This document shows, one piece after another, positions 1 to 5,063 of a stretch of 5,063 bases of DNA. The stretch is taken from the NCBI GenBank assembly GCA_013361745.1, contig JABFXM010000111.1:1-5063 (forward strand), written 5' to 3'. The DNA comes from Gemmatimonadaceae bacterium (lineage in GTDB: Bacteria; Gemmatimonadota; Gemmatimonadetes; Gemmatimonadales; Gemmatimonadaceae). Position numbers and translations under genes: made by a program. Numbering within the stretch: position 1 is the stretch's first letter; each line of letters begins with the position of its first letter. Below the pieces are notes generated by a model. That model ran no database searches and was not told the origin of the DNA. It saw nothing but the letters and a program-made list of their open reading frames with translations.

Positions 1-110
1 GAGGGAGTGACGTAGTAGACGCCGGTCTGCTTGATCGAGCTGGCCATGAGATAGCCAGCCGTGCAGAGCACCAGGGCGCCACCGATCAGGAACTTCGTTC
101 GTGCCTTCAC
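1..110 (-). CDS. ccmE: Cytochrome c maturation heme chaperone CcmE, N-terminal part (runs off left edge)
   Basis: CcmE is the membrane-anchored periplasmic heme chaperone of the System I (Ccm) pathway. It binds heme covalently through a histidine and passes it to the CcmF/H lyase for attachment to apocytochrome c. The visible 36 codons begin with GTG and read VKARTKFLIGGALVL then CTAGYLMASSIKQTGVYYVTP. This is a basic N-terminus, one hydrophobic segment at about residues 7-23 acting as an uncleaved signal anchor, then the start of the beta-barrel with the family-typical GVYYVTP stretch. The heme-binding histidine and most of the barrel lie outside the window. The GTG start is supported by a GAGGG Shine-Dalgarno sequence at about 113-117. 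The gene lies 71 bases after the stop of the 81-residue gene, on the same strand, and further ccm genes would be expected off the left edge. The identification rests on a short fragment, but its pattern is characteristic. Confidence 0.8.
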   Translation of the reverse strand, partial: MKARTKFLIGGALVLCTAGYLMASSIKQTGVYYVTP

Positions 111-121
111 GATCCCTCGAT

Positions 122-146
122 TCCCGATCCGCGTGAGCGGTCGGGA
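122..146 (-). promoter_or_regulatory. Hairpin in the leader between the 81-aa gene and ccmE
   Basis: TCCCGATCCGC at 122-132 pairs with GCGGTCGGGA at 137-146. This gives 10 base pairs with one bulged T (128) and a 4-base loop (133-136). On the transcribed minus strand the stem ends 4-5 bases before the GAGGG ribosome-binding site of ccmE. No run of T follows it, so a simple intrinsic terminator is unlikely. It could stabilise a processed 3' end of the upstream gene or modulate ccmE translation. The pairing is seen directly; any function is inference. Confidence 0.4.
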
Positions 147-181
147 TTACCAGCCCGCGGCCGTGGTGTCGGCGACGAGTC

Positions 182-427
182 TCAGCTGGCGGCGGCGGCG
201 TGACGCTGTGCGGCCACGCGCCGGACTCGCGCCATGATCGCGTCCAGCTCCGCTTCGGCGCGCGCGCGCTCGTCGGAGGTCCAGACGCCATTGCTCCGGT
301 TCAGTTCCCGCACCCGCTCCAGCATCTCGTCGATGAGGGCGCGCAGCACGAGGTTGTTCCGCCGGTTGGTTCCCCCGCTGGTGCGCTTCGCGGAGGAGCT
401 GTCGGACGTCTCGATCGAGGATGTCAT
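182..427 (-). CDS. Small helical hypothetical protein (81 aa) upstream of ccmE
   Basis: I do not recognise this protein. From the ATG at 427 it has a polar Ser/Thr-rich N-terminus (residues 1-24) and then two amphipathic helices, about 26-44 (NLVLRALIDEMLERVRELNR region) and 52-74 (DERARAEAELDAIMARVRR region). A short SNGVWTS turn joins them, and the tail is Ala-rich. This looks like a helical hairpin or short coiled coil. There is no signal peptide, membrane segment or Cys/His metal site. The frame stays open upstream to 514, but that extension is Arg-rich and would cover the promoter-like sequence at 483-488, so I prefer 427, although no clear Shine-Dalgarno precedes it. It is 105 bases downstream of the glycosylase/YfiM ORF and 71 bases upstream of ccmE. 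Co-transcription with ccmE is plausible, but a role in cytochrome maturation would be a guess. The frame's ordered helices and acidic/basic balance make it a better candidate than the overlapping Arg/Ala-rich frame that spans 147-590. Confidence 0.6.
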   Translation of the reverse strand: MTSSIETSDSSSAKRTSGGTNRRNNLVLRALIDEMLERVRELNRSNGVWTSDERARAEAELDAIMARVRRVAAQRHAAAAS

Positions 428-482
428 GTCGGGCGACGGTCGGTCTGGATTGAGACGACGCCGACGACGGACCAACGTCACG

Positions 483-508
483 AATATAGAAGGTGACGCG
501 CCGCTCGG
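483..508 (-). promoter_or_regulatory. Possible promoter for the 81-aa gene and ccmE
   Basis: On the minus strand the sequence TATATT (complement of 483-488) stands out in a GC-rich intergenic region and matches a -10 box at 5 of 6 positions. A weak -35 candidate, TTTCCG, lies 17 bases upstream. A transcript would begin near 475 and give a leader of about 50 bases before the ATG at 427. The position, just after the preceding ORF's stop at 533, suits a new transcription unit. The -35 is poor, so this is tentative. Confidence 0.35.
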
Positions 509-532
509 AAACAACGGCGTACATCCGGTCCA

Positions 533-868
533 TCAGTGCCGGGTGCGGGCCAGCATCAGACTGGCGGTTCCCGCGCCCGCGGCGTCCCACGCGAGGTCGC
601 GGACACTGAACAGTCCATACGACCTGCGATCGTGCATCTCCTTCCCAATACCCACGGCGGCACTGGCGACGGACGCACTCAACAGTAATGACGACCGAGG
701 CCCCCGCGTGGTGACCTGGGCCACCGAATAGGCAAGACTCTGGATCAGAGCCGTCGTGAAAAAGTGCTTGACTTTGTCCGGGCCGAACCAGGCGTCGGTC
801 CGCGATTGGGCACGGGCGACAGCCGGTACGAGCATGAGCAGCAGGACGGCCGCCGCCAGAGCGCGCAT
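533..868 (-). other. YfiM-like (DUF2279) domain with its own signal peptide and possible internal start
   Basis: Residues 198-308 of the glycosylase ORF would make a complete 111-residue protein starting at the ATG at 866-868. It opens with a textbook signal peptide: MRAL, a hydrophobic core AAAVLLLMLVPAV, and an ARA|QS cleavage site near residue 217. The mature part resembles E. coli YfiM, a small envelope protein of poorly defined function. Shared elements are DAWFGPDKVKHF (222-233), GIGKEMHD (270-277) and FSVRDLAWDAAGAGTAS (284-300), with two hydrophobic stretches in between and at the end. YfiM homologues are about 105-110 residues long, so nothing is missing at either end. There is no lipoprotein cysteine, unlike in some homologues. 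A modest purine-rich site, GGCGGACGG, abuts the internal ATG, so independent or coupled initiation is possible. This is an alternative reading of the same frame, listed because it may be the true second gene. Confidence 0.6.
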
Positions 869-1459
869 CCGTCCGCCGATGAGCCGCAACGCCTTCGAGA
901 CAAGCGCGCGATGGCCCGGGGCGTGAATCCAGCTGCTCGCCCCCGACGGGTGCGGCAGGGGGACCACGGTGCTCGACCCACCCTCATGCTCGACATGGTG
1001 CTCCTTGCCGACGACGTCGGCCAGTGGAGCCTCCCCGAGGAAGCGACCGATCGCCAGCTTCCCCACCGGTATGATCAGCTCTGGTCGGATCAGTCGAAGC
1101 TCATCATCGAGCCATGATCCGCACAGCTCGAGCTCAGAACGAGTCGGGACCCGGTCTCCGCGACCGCTCGGGTGCGCCCCCGGGAAGCACCGCGTCATCG
1201 CCGAGATATAGATGCGCTCACGCGCCTCCTCCTCCGTCAGTCCGGCCTCTTCGAGCCAGCGGAAGAGTGTCTTTCCCGCGCGCCCCGCGAAGGGCTTCCG
1301 GCTCGAGATCTCGACCTTCCCCGGCGCCTGCCCTACCAGCATGGCCCGCGGGCGCTTCGCCCGCGAGAGAATGGGCACGATCGGCTCCGGATGACCGCAC
1401 CGCCTGCAGTCCGCCAGCCGTTTCAGATGCAGCTCCAGATCGTTCGCCTGCCGTACCAC
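533..1459 (-). CDS. Family-4-like uracil-DNA glycosylase fused in frame to a YfiM-like envelope domain
   Basis: The N-terminal ~195 residues are a uracil-DNA glycosylase superfamily protein, which excises uracil from DNA in base excision repair. Visible features are the iron-sulfur cysteine set C18-x2-C21, C91 and C113, motif 1 as GQAPG (43-47), a KPFAGRAGKTLFRWLEEAGL-type segment (55-74), ELIIPVGKLAIGRFLG (127-142), and motif 2 PLPHPSGAS (167-175). Classical family-4 enzymes have GEAPG/GEGPG and an Asn in the YITN segment. Here these are Gln44 and Ala87. From Met198 the same frame continues into a complete secreted YfiM-like protein, described separately. The glycosylase half has the family's usual full length, so the joint may be a real fusion, a lost stop codon, or two genes translated separately. 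The start is GTG at 1459, fixed by a strong AGGAGG site 5 bases upstream. The ORF follows mtnA after about 100 bases. The domain identities are confident; a single polypeptide is uncertain. Confidence 0.8.
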   Translation of the reverse strand: MVRQANDLELHLKRLADCRRCGHPEPIVPILSRAKRPRAMLVGQAPGKVEISSRKPFAGRAGKTLFRWLEEAGLTEEEARERIYISAMTRCFPGAHPSGRGDRVPTRSELELCGSWLDDELRLIRPELIIPVGKLAIGRFLGEAPLADVVGKEHHVEHEGGSSTVVPLPHPSGASSWIHAPGHRALVSKALRLIGGRMRALAAAVLLLMLVPAVARAQSRTDAWFGPDKVKHFFTTALIQSLAYSVAQVTTRGPRSSLLLSASVASAAVGIGKEMHDRRSYGLFSVRDLAWDAAGAGTASLMLARTRH

Positions 1460-1464
1460 TATTC

Positions 1465-1470
1465 CCTCCT
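1465..1470 (-). promoter_or_regulatory. Strong ribosome-binding site deciding the GTG start of the glycosylase
   Basis: The complement of 1465-1470 is AGGAGG, followed by GAATA and then the GTG at 1459-1457. This is the best Shine-Dalgarno match in the window and fixes a non-ATG start that could otherwise be doubted. It also suggests the gene is translated on its own rather than coupled to mtnA, whose stop is about 100 bases upstream. I see no convincing terminator or promoter in the rest of that gap (1471-1559). Confidence 0.75.
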
Positions 1471-1559
1471 CACCGTGGCTCGTTCTCGAGACCGCGCGCC
1501 AGCCTGGGCTCCGCGCACCGCCACCGCTCCTTACCCGCGCGAGCCGTGCCGGTGCCCCC

Positions 1560-2630
1560 TCATGCGGCGTTCCACCCGCGAAAATCGAATGGCGGGCGGA
1601 CGATTCCGCGGTCGGTGACGAAGCCGCTGATCAGCGCCGCCGGCGTCACATCGAACGCGGGGTTGTAGACCGCGACATCCTCCGGCGCGGTCAGCGTGCC
1701 GAATCCGCGCCGCACTTCCTCCGCGCCGCGCTGCTCGATCACGATCGCCTCGCCGTTCGGCGCCGCGTGGTCGATCGTCGAGCTGGGCGCCGCCACATAG
1801 AACGGAACGCCGTGATGCCGCGCCACGACCGCCAGCGCGTAGGTGCCGATCTTGTTCGCGGTGTCGCCGTTCGCCGCGATGCGGTCCGCCCCGACGATGC
1901 AGAGATCGACTCCCCGCTCGCGCATGAGCGACGCCGCCATCCCGTCGGTGAGCACCGTGACCGGGATCCCCGCGCGCGCGAGCTCCCATGCGGTGAGCCG
2001 GCTTCCCTGCAGGAGCGGACGCGTCTCGTCGGCGTACACCGCGACTGCTCGGCCGCGCTCCGCCGCGACGTACACCGGCGCGAGCGCGGTGCCGATCCCC
2101 CCCGTCGCCAGCGCCCCCGCGTTGCAGTGCGTGAGCACACGCGAGCGCTCGGCGATGAGGGCCTCACCATGCTCGCCGATTCGCCGGCACATCGCGCGAT
2201 CCTCCTCGAGAATCGCCGTCGCTTCCTCACGCAGCGCGGCGACGAGCGCGCGTGGATCCCTGGCGCGCTCGCGTTCGGCGCGCTCGAGCATCCGATCGAT
2301 CGCCCATGGCAGATTCACCGCGGTCGGCCGTGTGGCGCGGATCGTCGCGGCATGCGCGCGCATCCGCTCGGCGAAACGCGCGGTGGATTCGCCCGCGTAC
2401 ACCACGAGCGACGCGACGAGCCCCCGGGCGCCGGCGACCCCGACCGCCGGCGCGCCGCGCACAGCGAGGGTCGCGATCGCGTCTCGAACCTCGTCGAGGG
2501 TGCGCAGGTCGCGCTCGACGTACTCGCCGGGGAGCCGACGCTGGTCGATGATGCGGACCGCGTCCCCAGTCGGGGACCAGCGCACCGCCTCGATGACGTG
2601 CGGAACCGGGCCGCCCTCTGCGTTCGTCAC
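1560..2630 (-). CDS. mtnA: S-methyl-5-thioribose-1-phosphate isomerase MtnA
   Basis: MtnA converts the aldose 5-methylthioribose-1-phosphate to the ketose methylthioribulose-1-phosphate in the cytoplasmic methionine salvage pathway, which recycles methylthioadenosine. It belongs to the eIF2B-alpha/beta/delta-like superfamily. Numbering from the GTG at 2630 (356 residues), visible motifs are IEAVRW (13-18), VRGAPAVGVAGA (57-68), LTHCNAGALATGG with catalytic Cys169, DETRPLLQGSRLTAWEL (201-217), GADRIAANGDTANKIGTYA with catalytic Asp249, and the C-terminal YNPAFDVTP and GIVRPP segments. The frame is open further upstream to a TTG at 2723, inside the topoisomerase gene. That would add 31 low-complexity Ser/Gly-rich residues, and no ATG lies between. 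GTG at 2630 gives a length near the family's usual ~350, though no good Shine-Dalgarno is visible. It sits 43 bases after the topoisomerase IB stop, so the two may be co-transcribed. No other methionine-salvage gene is in the window. Function is highly confident; the exact start is not. Confidence 0.93.
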   Translation of the reverse strand: MTNAEGGPVPHVIEAVRWSPTGDAVRIIDQRRLPGEYVERDLRTLDEVRDAIATLAVRGAPAVGVAGARGLVASLVVYAGESTARFAERMRAHAATIRATRPTAVNLPWAIDRMLERAERERARDPRALVAALREEATAILEEDRAMCRRIGEHGEALIAERSRVLTHCNAGALATGGIGTALAPVYVAAERGRAVAVYADETRPLLQGSRLTAWELARAGIPVTVLTDGMAASLMRERGVDLCIVGADRIAANGDTANKIGTYALAVVARHHGVPFYVAAPSSTIDHAAPNGEAIVIEQRGAEEVRRGFGTLTAPEDVAVYNPAFDVTPAALISGFVTDRGIVRPPFDFRGWNAA

Positions 2631-2673
2631 GCGCGAAACGTATGCGGTGCTGCGCGGCTCAGGAATGGCGCCG

Positions 2674-3717
2674 CTACTGCTCGACGCGCCGGTGCCGTCT
2701 CCGCTCGGGGAAGTGCTCGTCAAGAAAGCGCACGAGCGCGCGCTCCTCCGCGGTATGCGCCGTTCCGCGGCTGCGACCGTTGCCGTTGCCGCGAGCGCGT
2801 GCGAGGCGATCGGCGATCGTTTCGCCTTCCTCGAGGTACCGCTCGACGAGCACCGGATGCACGTACGACTTGCGGCAGATCGTCGGCGTGTTGCCCAGCT
2901 CCGCCGCGACGAGCCGCATCACGGTCGCGACGTTGCGCTTTCCCTCGGTGACGCTCCGCGGCGGACCGATCTCCGCGAGCACCGTCGCCGCGCGCAGCGT
3001 CCCGCCCCAGGTGCGAAAATCCTTGGCGGTATACGGGAAGCCGAGGGATTCACGCAGATACTCGTTGAGCGTGCGCGCATCGAGGTCGTACCACTGCCCC
3101 TCTTTCTCGTACCGGAACAGACGCGTGCCGGGCGTCTCGAGAAGGCTGCGGACGAAGCGCGCGATCTCGCGGTCGACGATAAGCTGCCGCTGCTTCACTC
3201 CGCTCTTTCCCCGGAAGGCAAAGACCACGCTGTCGCCGTCGACGAACACGTGCGACTTGCGGAGCGTGGTGATCCCGAACGACCGGTTCTCCTTCGCGTA
3301 GCGATCGCTTCCCGGGCGGAAGCACCGTTCGGCGATCAGGCGGAGCACGCCGGCGGCAACTCGCTCGAGAGTCGCGCCGCGTCTCCGCTCATGCTCGGCG
3401 AGGACGCGGCGGATGCGGGGCAGATCGCGTCCGAGCTGACGCACGCGATAGTACTTCCGGAGCTCGCCGCGGCGGGTCGCGGTCTCGTGATAGCGGTACT
3501 GCTTTCGTCCGCGCGCGTCGAAGCCCCACGCCTGGATCGAGCTGCGCGCGCTCGCGGCGAGGTGCACGTCGCGCCACGCGGGTGGCACGCGGAGCTTGTC
3601 GATCCGTGCGAGCGTCTTCGCGTCACGAACCGCTTTTCCCTCGGCGGTCTCGTAGCGGAAGCCGTTGGCGGGACTGCCTTTCCGGAGAATCCATCGTTCG
3701 CGGGTCGCGCTGCTCAT
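2674..3717 (-). CDS. DNA topoisomerase IB (poxvirus/bacterial type)
   Basis: This 347-residue protein is a monomeric type IB topoisomerase. It relaxes positive and negative supercoils through a 3'-phosphotyrosyl intermediate without ATP or metal. The N-terminal DNA-clamp domain spans about residues 8-100 and contains the conserved IDKLRVPPAW (39-48) and QAWGFDARGRKQYRYH (62-77) blocks. The catalytic domain follows. Its active-site set is Arg134 (CFRPG), Lys171 (FRGKSG), Arg235 (KDFRTWGGT), Asn276 (LGNTP) and nucleophile Tyr285 (CRKSYVHP). Asn in place of the vaccinia His265 is usual in bacterial members. After Tyr285 comes a tail rich in Arg and Gly (about 304-347) that may bind DNA non-specifically. 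The ATG at 3717 fits the family N-terminus but has no visible Shine-Dalgarno, so a short leader or another initiation mode is possible. The gene heads the minus-strand block, 43 bases before the probable mtnA start, and is divergent from the crotonase gene. Confidence 0.93.
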   Translation of the reverse strand: MSSATRERWILRKGSPANGFRYETAEGKAVRDAKTLARIDKLRVPPAWRDVHLAASARSSIQAWGFDARGRKQYRYHETATRRGELRKYYRVRQLGRDLPRIRRVLAEHERRRGATLERVAAGVLRLIAERCFRPGSDRYAKENRSFGITTLRKSHVFVDGDSVVFAFRGKSGVKQRQLIVDREIARFVRSLLETPGTRLFRYEKEGQWYDLDARTLNEYLRESLGFPYTAKDFRTWGGTLRAATVLAEIGPPRSVTEGKRNVATVMRLVAAELGNTPTICRKSYVHPVLVERYLEEGETIADRLARARGNGNGRSRGTAHTAEERALVRFLDEHFPERRRHRRVEQ

Positions 3718-3829
3718 AGCGAGCGCGAGGAGGGCAAAAAGCAGTCCGGCGAGTTACATTCCGGCTCTCGCGGCCCGATGTCGCGCGACCGCGCCGCCAT
3801 TCCCTCCCCCTGCGAGCACCGGAGCACCG
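3718..3829. promoter_or_regulatory. Divergent intergenic region with possible overlapping promoters
   Basis: This 112-base gap separates topoisomerase IB (minus) from the crotonase (plus) and should carry promoters for both. The only AT-rich patch is at 3736-3760. GTTACATT at 3753-3760 gives a -10-like TACATT on the plus strand (3755-3760) and a -10-like TGTAAC on the minus strand (3753-3758), so the two could overlap. I see no good -35 box for either. Leaders would be about 60 bases (plus) and 28 bases (minus). No small gene is convincing here. Confidence 0.3.
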
Positions 3830-4630
3830 ATGAGCGCCCCCGCGTCCGCCAACGCGTCGTCTCCCGTCACCTACGATGTCGCCGAACGCATCGCGACGAT
3901 CACCGTCGCGAGACCGGAGAAGCTCAACGCGCTGGACGGTGCGACGATCACCGCGCTCGGCGACGCGATCGATCGCGCACGTGCGAGCGCGGAGGTGGGC
4001 GGGATCATCCTCACTGGCGCGGGGCGCGCGTTCGTCGCCGGGGCCGACATCTCCCAGTTCCCGACGCTCGGTGAGGAAGGGGCCCGGGCGCTCGCGCACC
4101 AGGGACAGACCGTCTTCCGTCGCTTCGAGACGTCGCCGAAGCCGGTCGTCGCCGCCGTCAACGGCTTCGCGTTAGGCGGTGGTTGCGAGCTGGCGATGGC
4201 GTGTCACATCCGCATCGCGGCCGATGTCGCGAAGTTCGGGCAGCCGGAGCTGAAGCTCGGCCTCATCCCCGGCTACGGTGGGACGCAGCGCCTTCCACGG
4301 CTCGTGGGAAAGGGACGCGCGCTCCAGCTCATCCTCACCGGCGAGACGATCGACGCGCAGGAGGCGCTCCGCATCGGTCTCGTGAACGCGGTGGTGCCGG
4401 GGGCGGAGCTCATCGCAACGGCGCGGAAGTGGCTCGGCCAGATGCTCGCGAACGGACCCATCGCCCTCGCGCTCGCGATCGAGACCATCGATCGCGGTCT
4501 CGACATGCCTCTCGAGGCCGCGATCGCGCTCGAGGCGGACAACTTCGGTCGCTGCGCCGGAACGGAGGACATGCGCGAGGGCGCGCGCGCGTTCCTCGCC
4601 AGGCGCGCGCCGAACTTCACGGGCCGTTAG
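3830..4630 (+). CDS. Enoyl-CoA hydratase (crotonase family)
   Basis: This 266-residue crotonase-fold enzyme probably hydrates trans-2-enoyl-CoA to 3-hydroxyacyl-CoA in fatty-acid beta-oxidation or the related C4 (crotonyl-CoA) pathway in the cytoplasm. Visible elements are the substrate-binding RPEKLNAL (28-35), the oxyanion-hole segment [10 protein letters not shown] (68-77) and the second oxyanion-hole glycines in [11 protein letters not shown] (113-123). Both catalytic glutamates of true hydratases are present, Glu120 (GGGCE) and Glu140 ([20 protein letters not shown]). The C-terminal helical region ends with the family-typical [16 protein letters not shown]. The length matches the usual ~260. 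The ATG at 3830 has GGAG at 3821-3824, 5 bases upstream; the frame stays open to 3665, but that extension runs back into the divergent gene and is not family sequence. recF starts 5 bases after its stop, suggesting co-transcription. Having both Glu residues favours hydratase over isomerase or other crotonase activities, but the chain-length preference cannot be read from sequence. Confidence 0.92.
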   Translation: MSAPASANASSPVTYDVAERIATITVARPEKLNALDGATITALGDAIDRARASAEVGGIILTGAGRAFVAGADISQFPTLGEEGARALAHQGQTVFRRFETSPKPVVAAVNGFALGGGCELAMACHIRIAADVAKFGQPELKLGLIPGYGGTQRLPRLVGKGRALQLILTGETIDAQEALRIGLVNAVVPGAELIATARKWLGQMLANGPIALALAIETIDRGLDMPLEAAIALEADNFGRCAGTEDMREGARAFLARRAPNFTGR

Positions 4631-4635
4631 GATCG

Positions 4636-5063
4636 ATGCGCCTCGCGCGGCTGGCCGTGCGCGACTTCCGGAATCTCGAGCGCGTGGAGCTCGAGATCCC
4701 GCCGGAGGGAATGGTCGTCGTCGGTGAGAATGGACACGGCAAGACCAACCTGCTCGAGGCCGCGTACTATCTCCAGCTCCTGCGGTCGGCGCGCGGCGCG
4801 CGCGACGTGGACCTCGTGCGCTTCGGCGCCCCCGCGTTTCACGTTGCCGCGGAGACGAGCGGTGCGCGCGGCATCCACGGCATCGGTGTCGGCTTCGAGC
4901 GGGCGACGAAGCGCAAACGGGTGACGCTCGACGGCGGCGAGCCGCCGCGGCTCTCCGATGCGCTCGGCGCGCTGCCGGCGGTGCTCTGCTCGCCGCGCGA
5001 CGCCGCGCTCGTCTCCGGTTCACCGGCCGAGCGTCGTCGCTATCTCGACGTCACGCTGGCGCT
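4636..5063 (+). CDS. recF: DNA replication and repair protein RecF, N-terminal part (runs off right edge)
   Basis: RecF is an SMC/ABC-type ATPase that, with RecO and RecR, loads RecA at single-stranded gaps. The 142 visible codons begin MRLARLAVRDFRNLERVELE, the standard RecF opening. The Walker A loop GENGHGKTN lies at residues 30-38 (Lys36, Thr37), followed by LLEAAYYLQLLRSAR (39-53). LCSPRDAALVSGSPAERRRYLD (117-138) matches the conserved RecF block that precedes the helical arm. The signature motif, Walker B and the rest of a ~360-residue protein are outside the window. The ATG at 4636 is preceded by AGGA at 4629-4632, overlapping the crotonase stop codon (gap of 5 bases), which points to translational coupling. 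The gene is not next to dnaA or dnaN here, where recF often lies. The frame has no stop up to the right edge. Confidence 0.93.
   Translation, partial: MRLARLAVRDFRNLERVELEIPPEGMVVVGENGHGKTNLLEAAYYLQLLRSARGARDVDLVRFGAPAFHVAAETSGARGIHGIGVGFERATKRKRVTLDGGEPPRLSDALGALPAVLCSPRDAALVSGSPAERRRYLDVTLA

Noticed and set aside
147..590. A 147-codon minus-strand frame overlapping the small gene and the end of the YfiM-like domain
   Set aside because: It is Arg/Ala/Gly-rich with no ordered hydrophobic pattern and overlaps two better frames.
1471..1559. Possible terminator or promoter between mtnA and the glycosylase
   Set aside because: Only a 4-bp CTCG/CGAG stem is visible, with no T-run and no -10-like sequence.
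1767..2951. A 394-codon plus-strand frame antisense to mtnA
   Set aside because: It is low in hydrophobic structure and rich in Arg, Ala and His; mtnA on the other strand explains the open reading.
1843..4074. A 743-codon open frame on the plus strand
   Set aside because: It lies antisense to mtnA and topoisomerase IB, both with complete catalytic motifs, and ends out of frame inside the crotonase. Its composition is the Arg/Ala/Ser-rich mix expected of a shadow frame in GC-rich DNA.
4171..4176. A rare TTA leucine codon in the crotonase (Leu115)
   Set aside because: A single rare codon in a conserved motif of a GC-rich gene is not evidence of regulation or transfer.
4172..5023. A 283-codon minus-strand frame antisense to the crotonase and recF
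   Set aside because: It is almost entirely Arg/Ala runs and lies over two genes with clear family motifs.
1..5063. CRISPR arrays, insertion sequences, tRNA genes, att sites or a replication origin
   Set aside because: I saw no direct-repeat arrays, transposase motifs, tRNA-like cloverleaf or clusters of DnaA boxes (TTATCCACA-like), despite recF being present.

Overview
The window is a GC-rich bacterial chromosome segment with dense, compact gene packing and no sign of mobile DNA. The mix of genes (poxvirus-like topoisomerase IB, methylthioribose-1-phosphate isomerase, a 4-Cys uracil-DNA glycosylase, a Ccm-type cytochrome c maturation gene, a crotonase and recF), together with the style of the glycosylase and CcmE proteins, suggests a member of the Gemmatimonadota or a similar GC-rich Gram-negative phylum. 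That assignment is recalled resemblance, not a computed result.

Layout. From the left edge to 3717 every gene I accept is on the minus strand. In transcription order they are topoisomerase IB (3717 to 2674), mtnA (about 2630 to 1560), a uracil-DNA glycosylase ORF with a YfiM-like secreted domain fused in frame (1459 to 533), an 81-residue helical protein of unknown function (427 to 182), and the first 36 codons of ccmE (110 to 1, running off the edge). A short divergent intergenic region (3718-3829) separates this block from two plus-strand genes: an enoyl-CoA hydratase (3830-4630) and, five bases later, the N-terminal part of recF (4636 to the right edge).

How they work together. The minus-strand genes do not form one obvious pathway. 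Topoisomerase IB and the glycosylase are DNA-maintenance enzymes, MtnA belongs to methionine salvage, and ccmE probably opens or continues a cytochrome c maturation operon lying to the left. The 81-residue gene and ccmE may form their own transcript, since a promoter-like sequence lies just upstream of the small gene and a strong hairpin lies between the two. On the right, the tight spacing suggests recF translation is coupled to the crotonase gene.

The feature most worth a second look is the glycosylase/YfiM ORF. It joins a cytoplasmic DNA-repair enzyme to a complete signal-peptide-bearing envelope protein without a stop codon, and its glycosylase half departs from the classical family-4 active-site motifs. 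I found no clear new multi-gene system.
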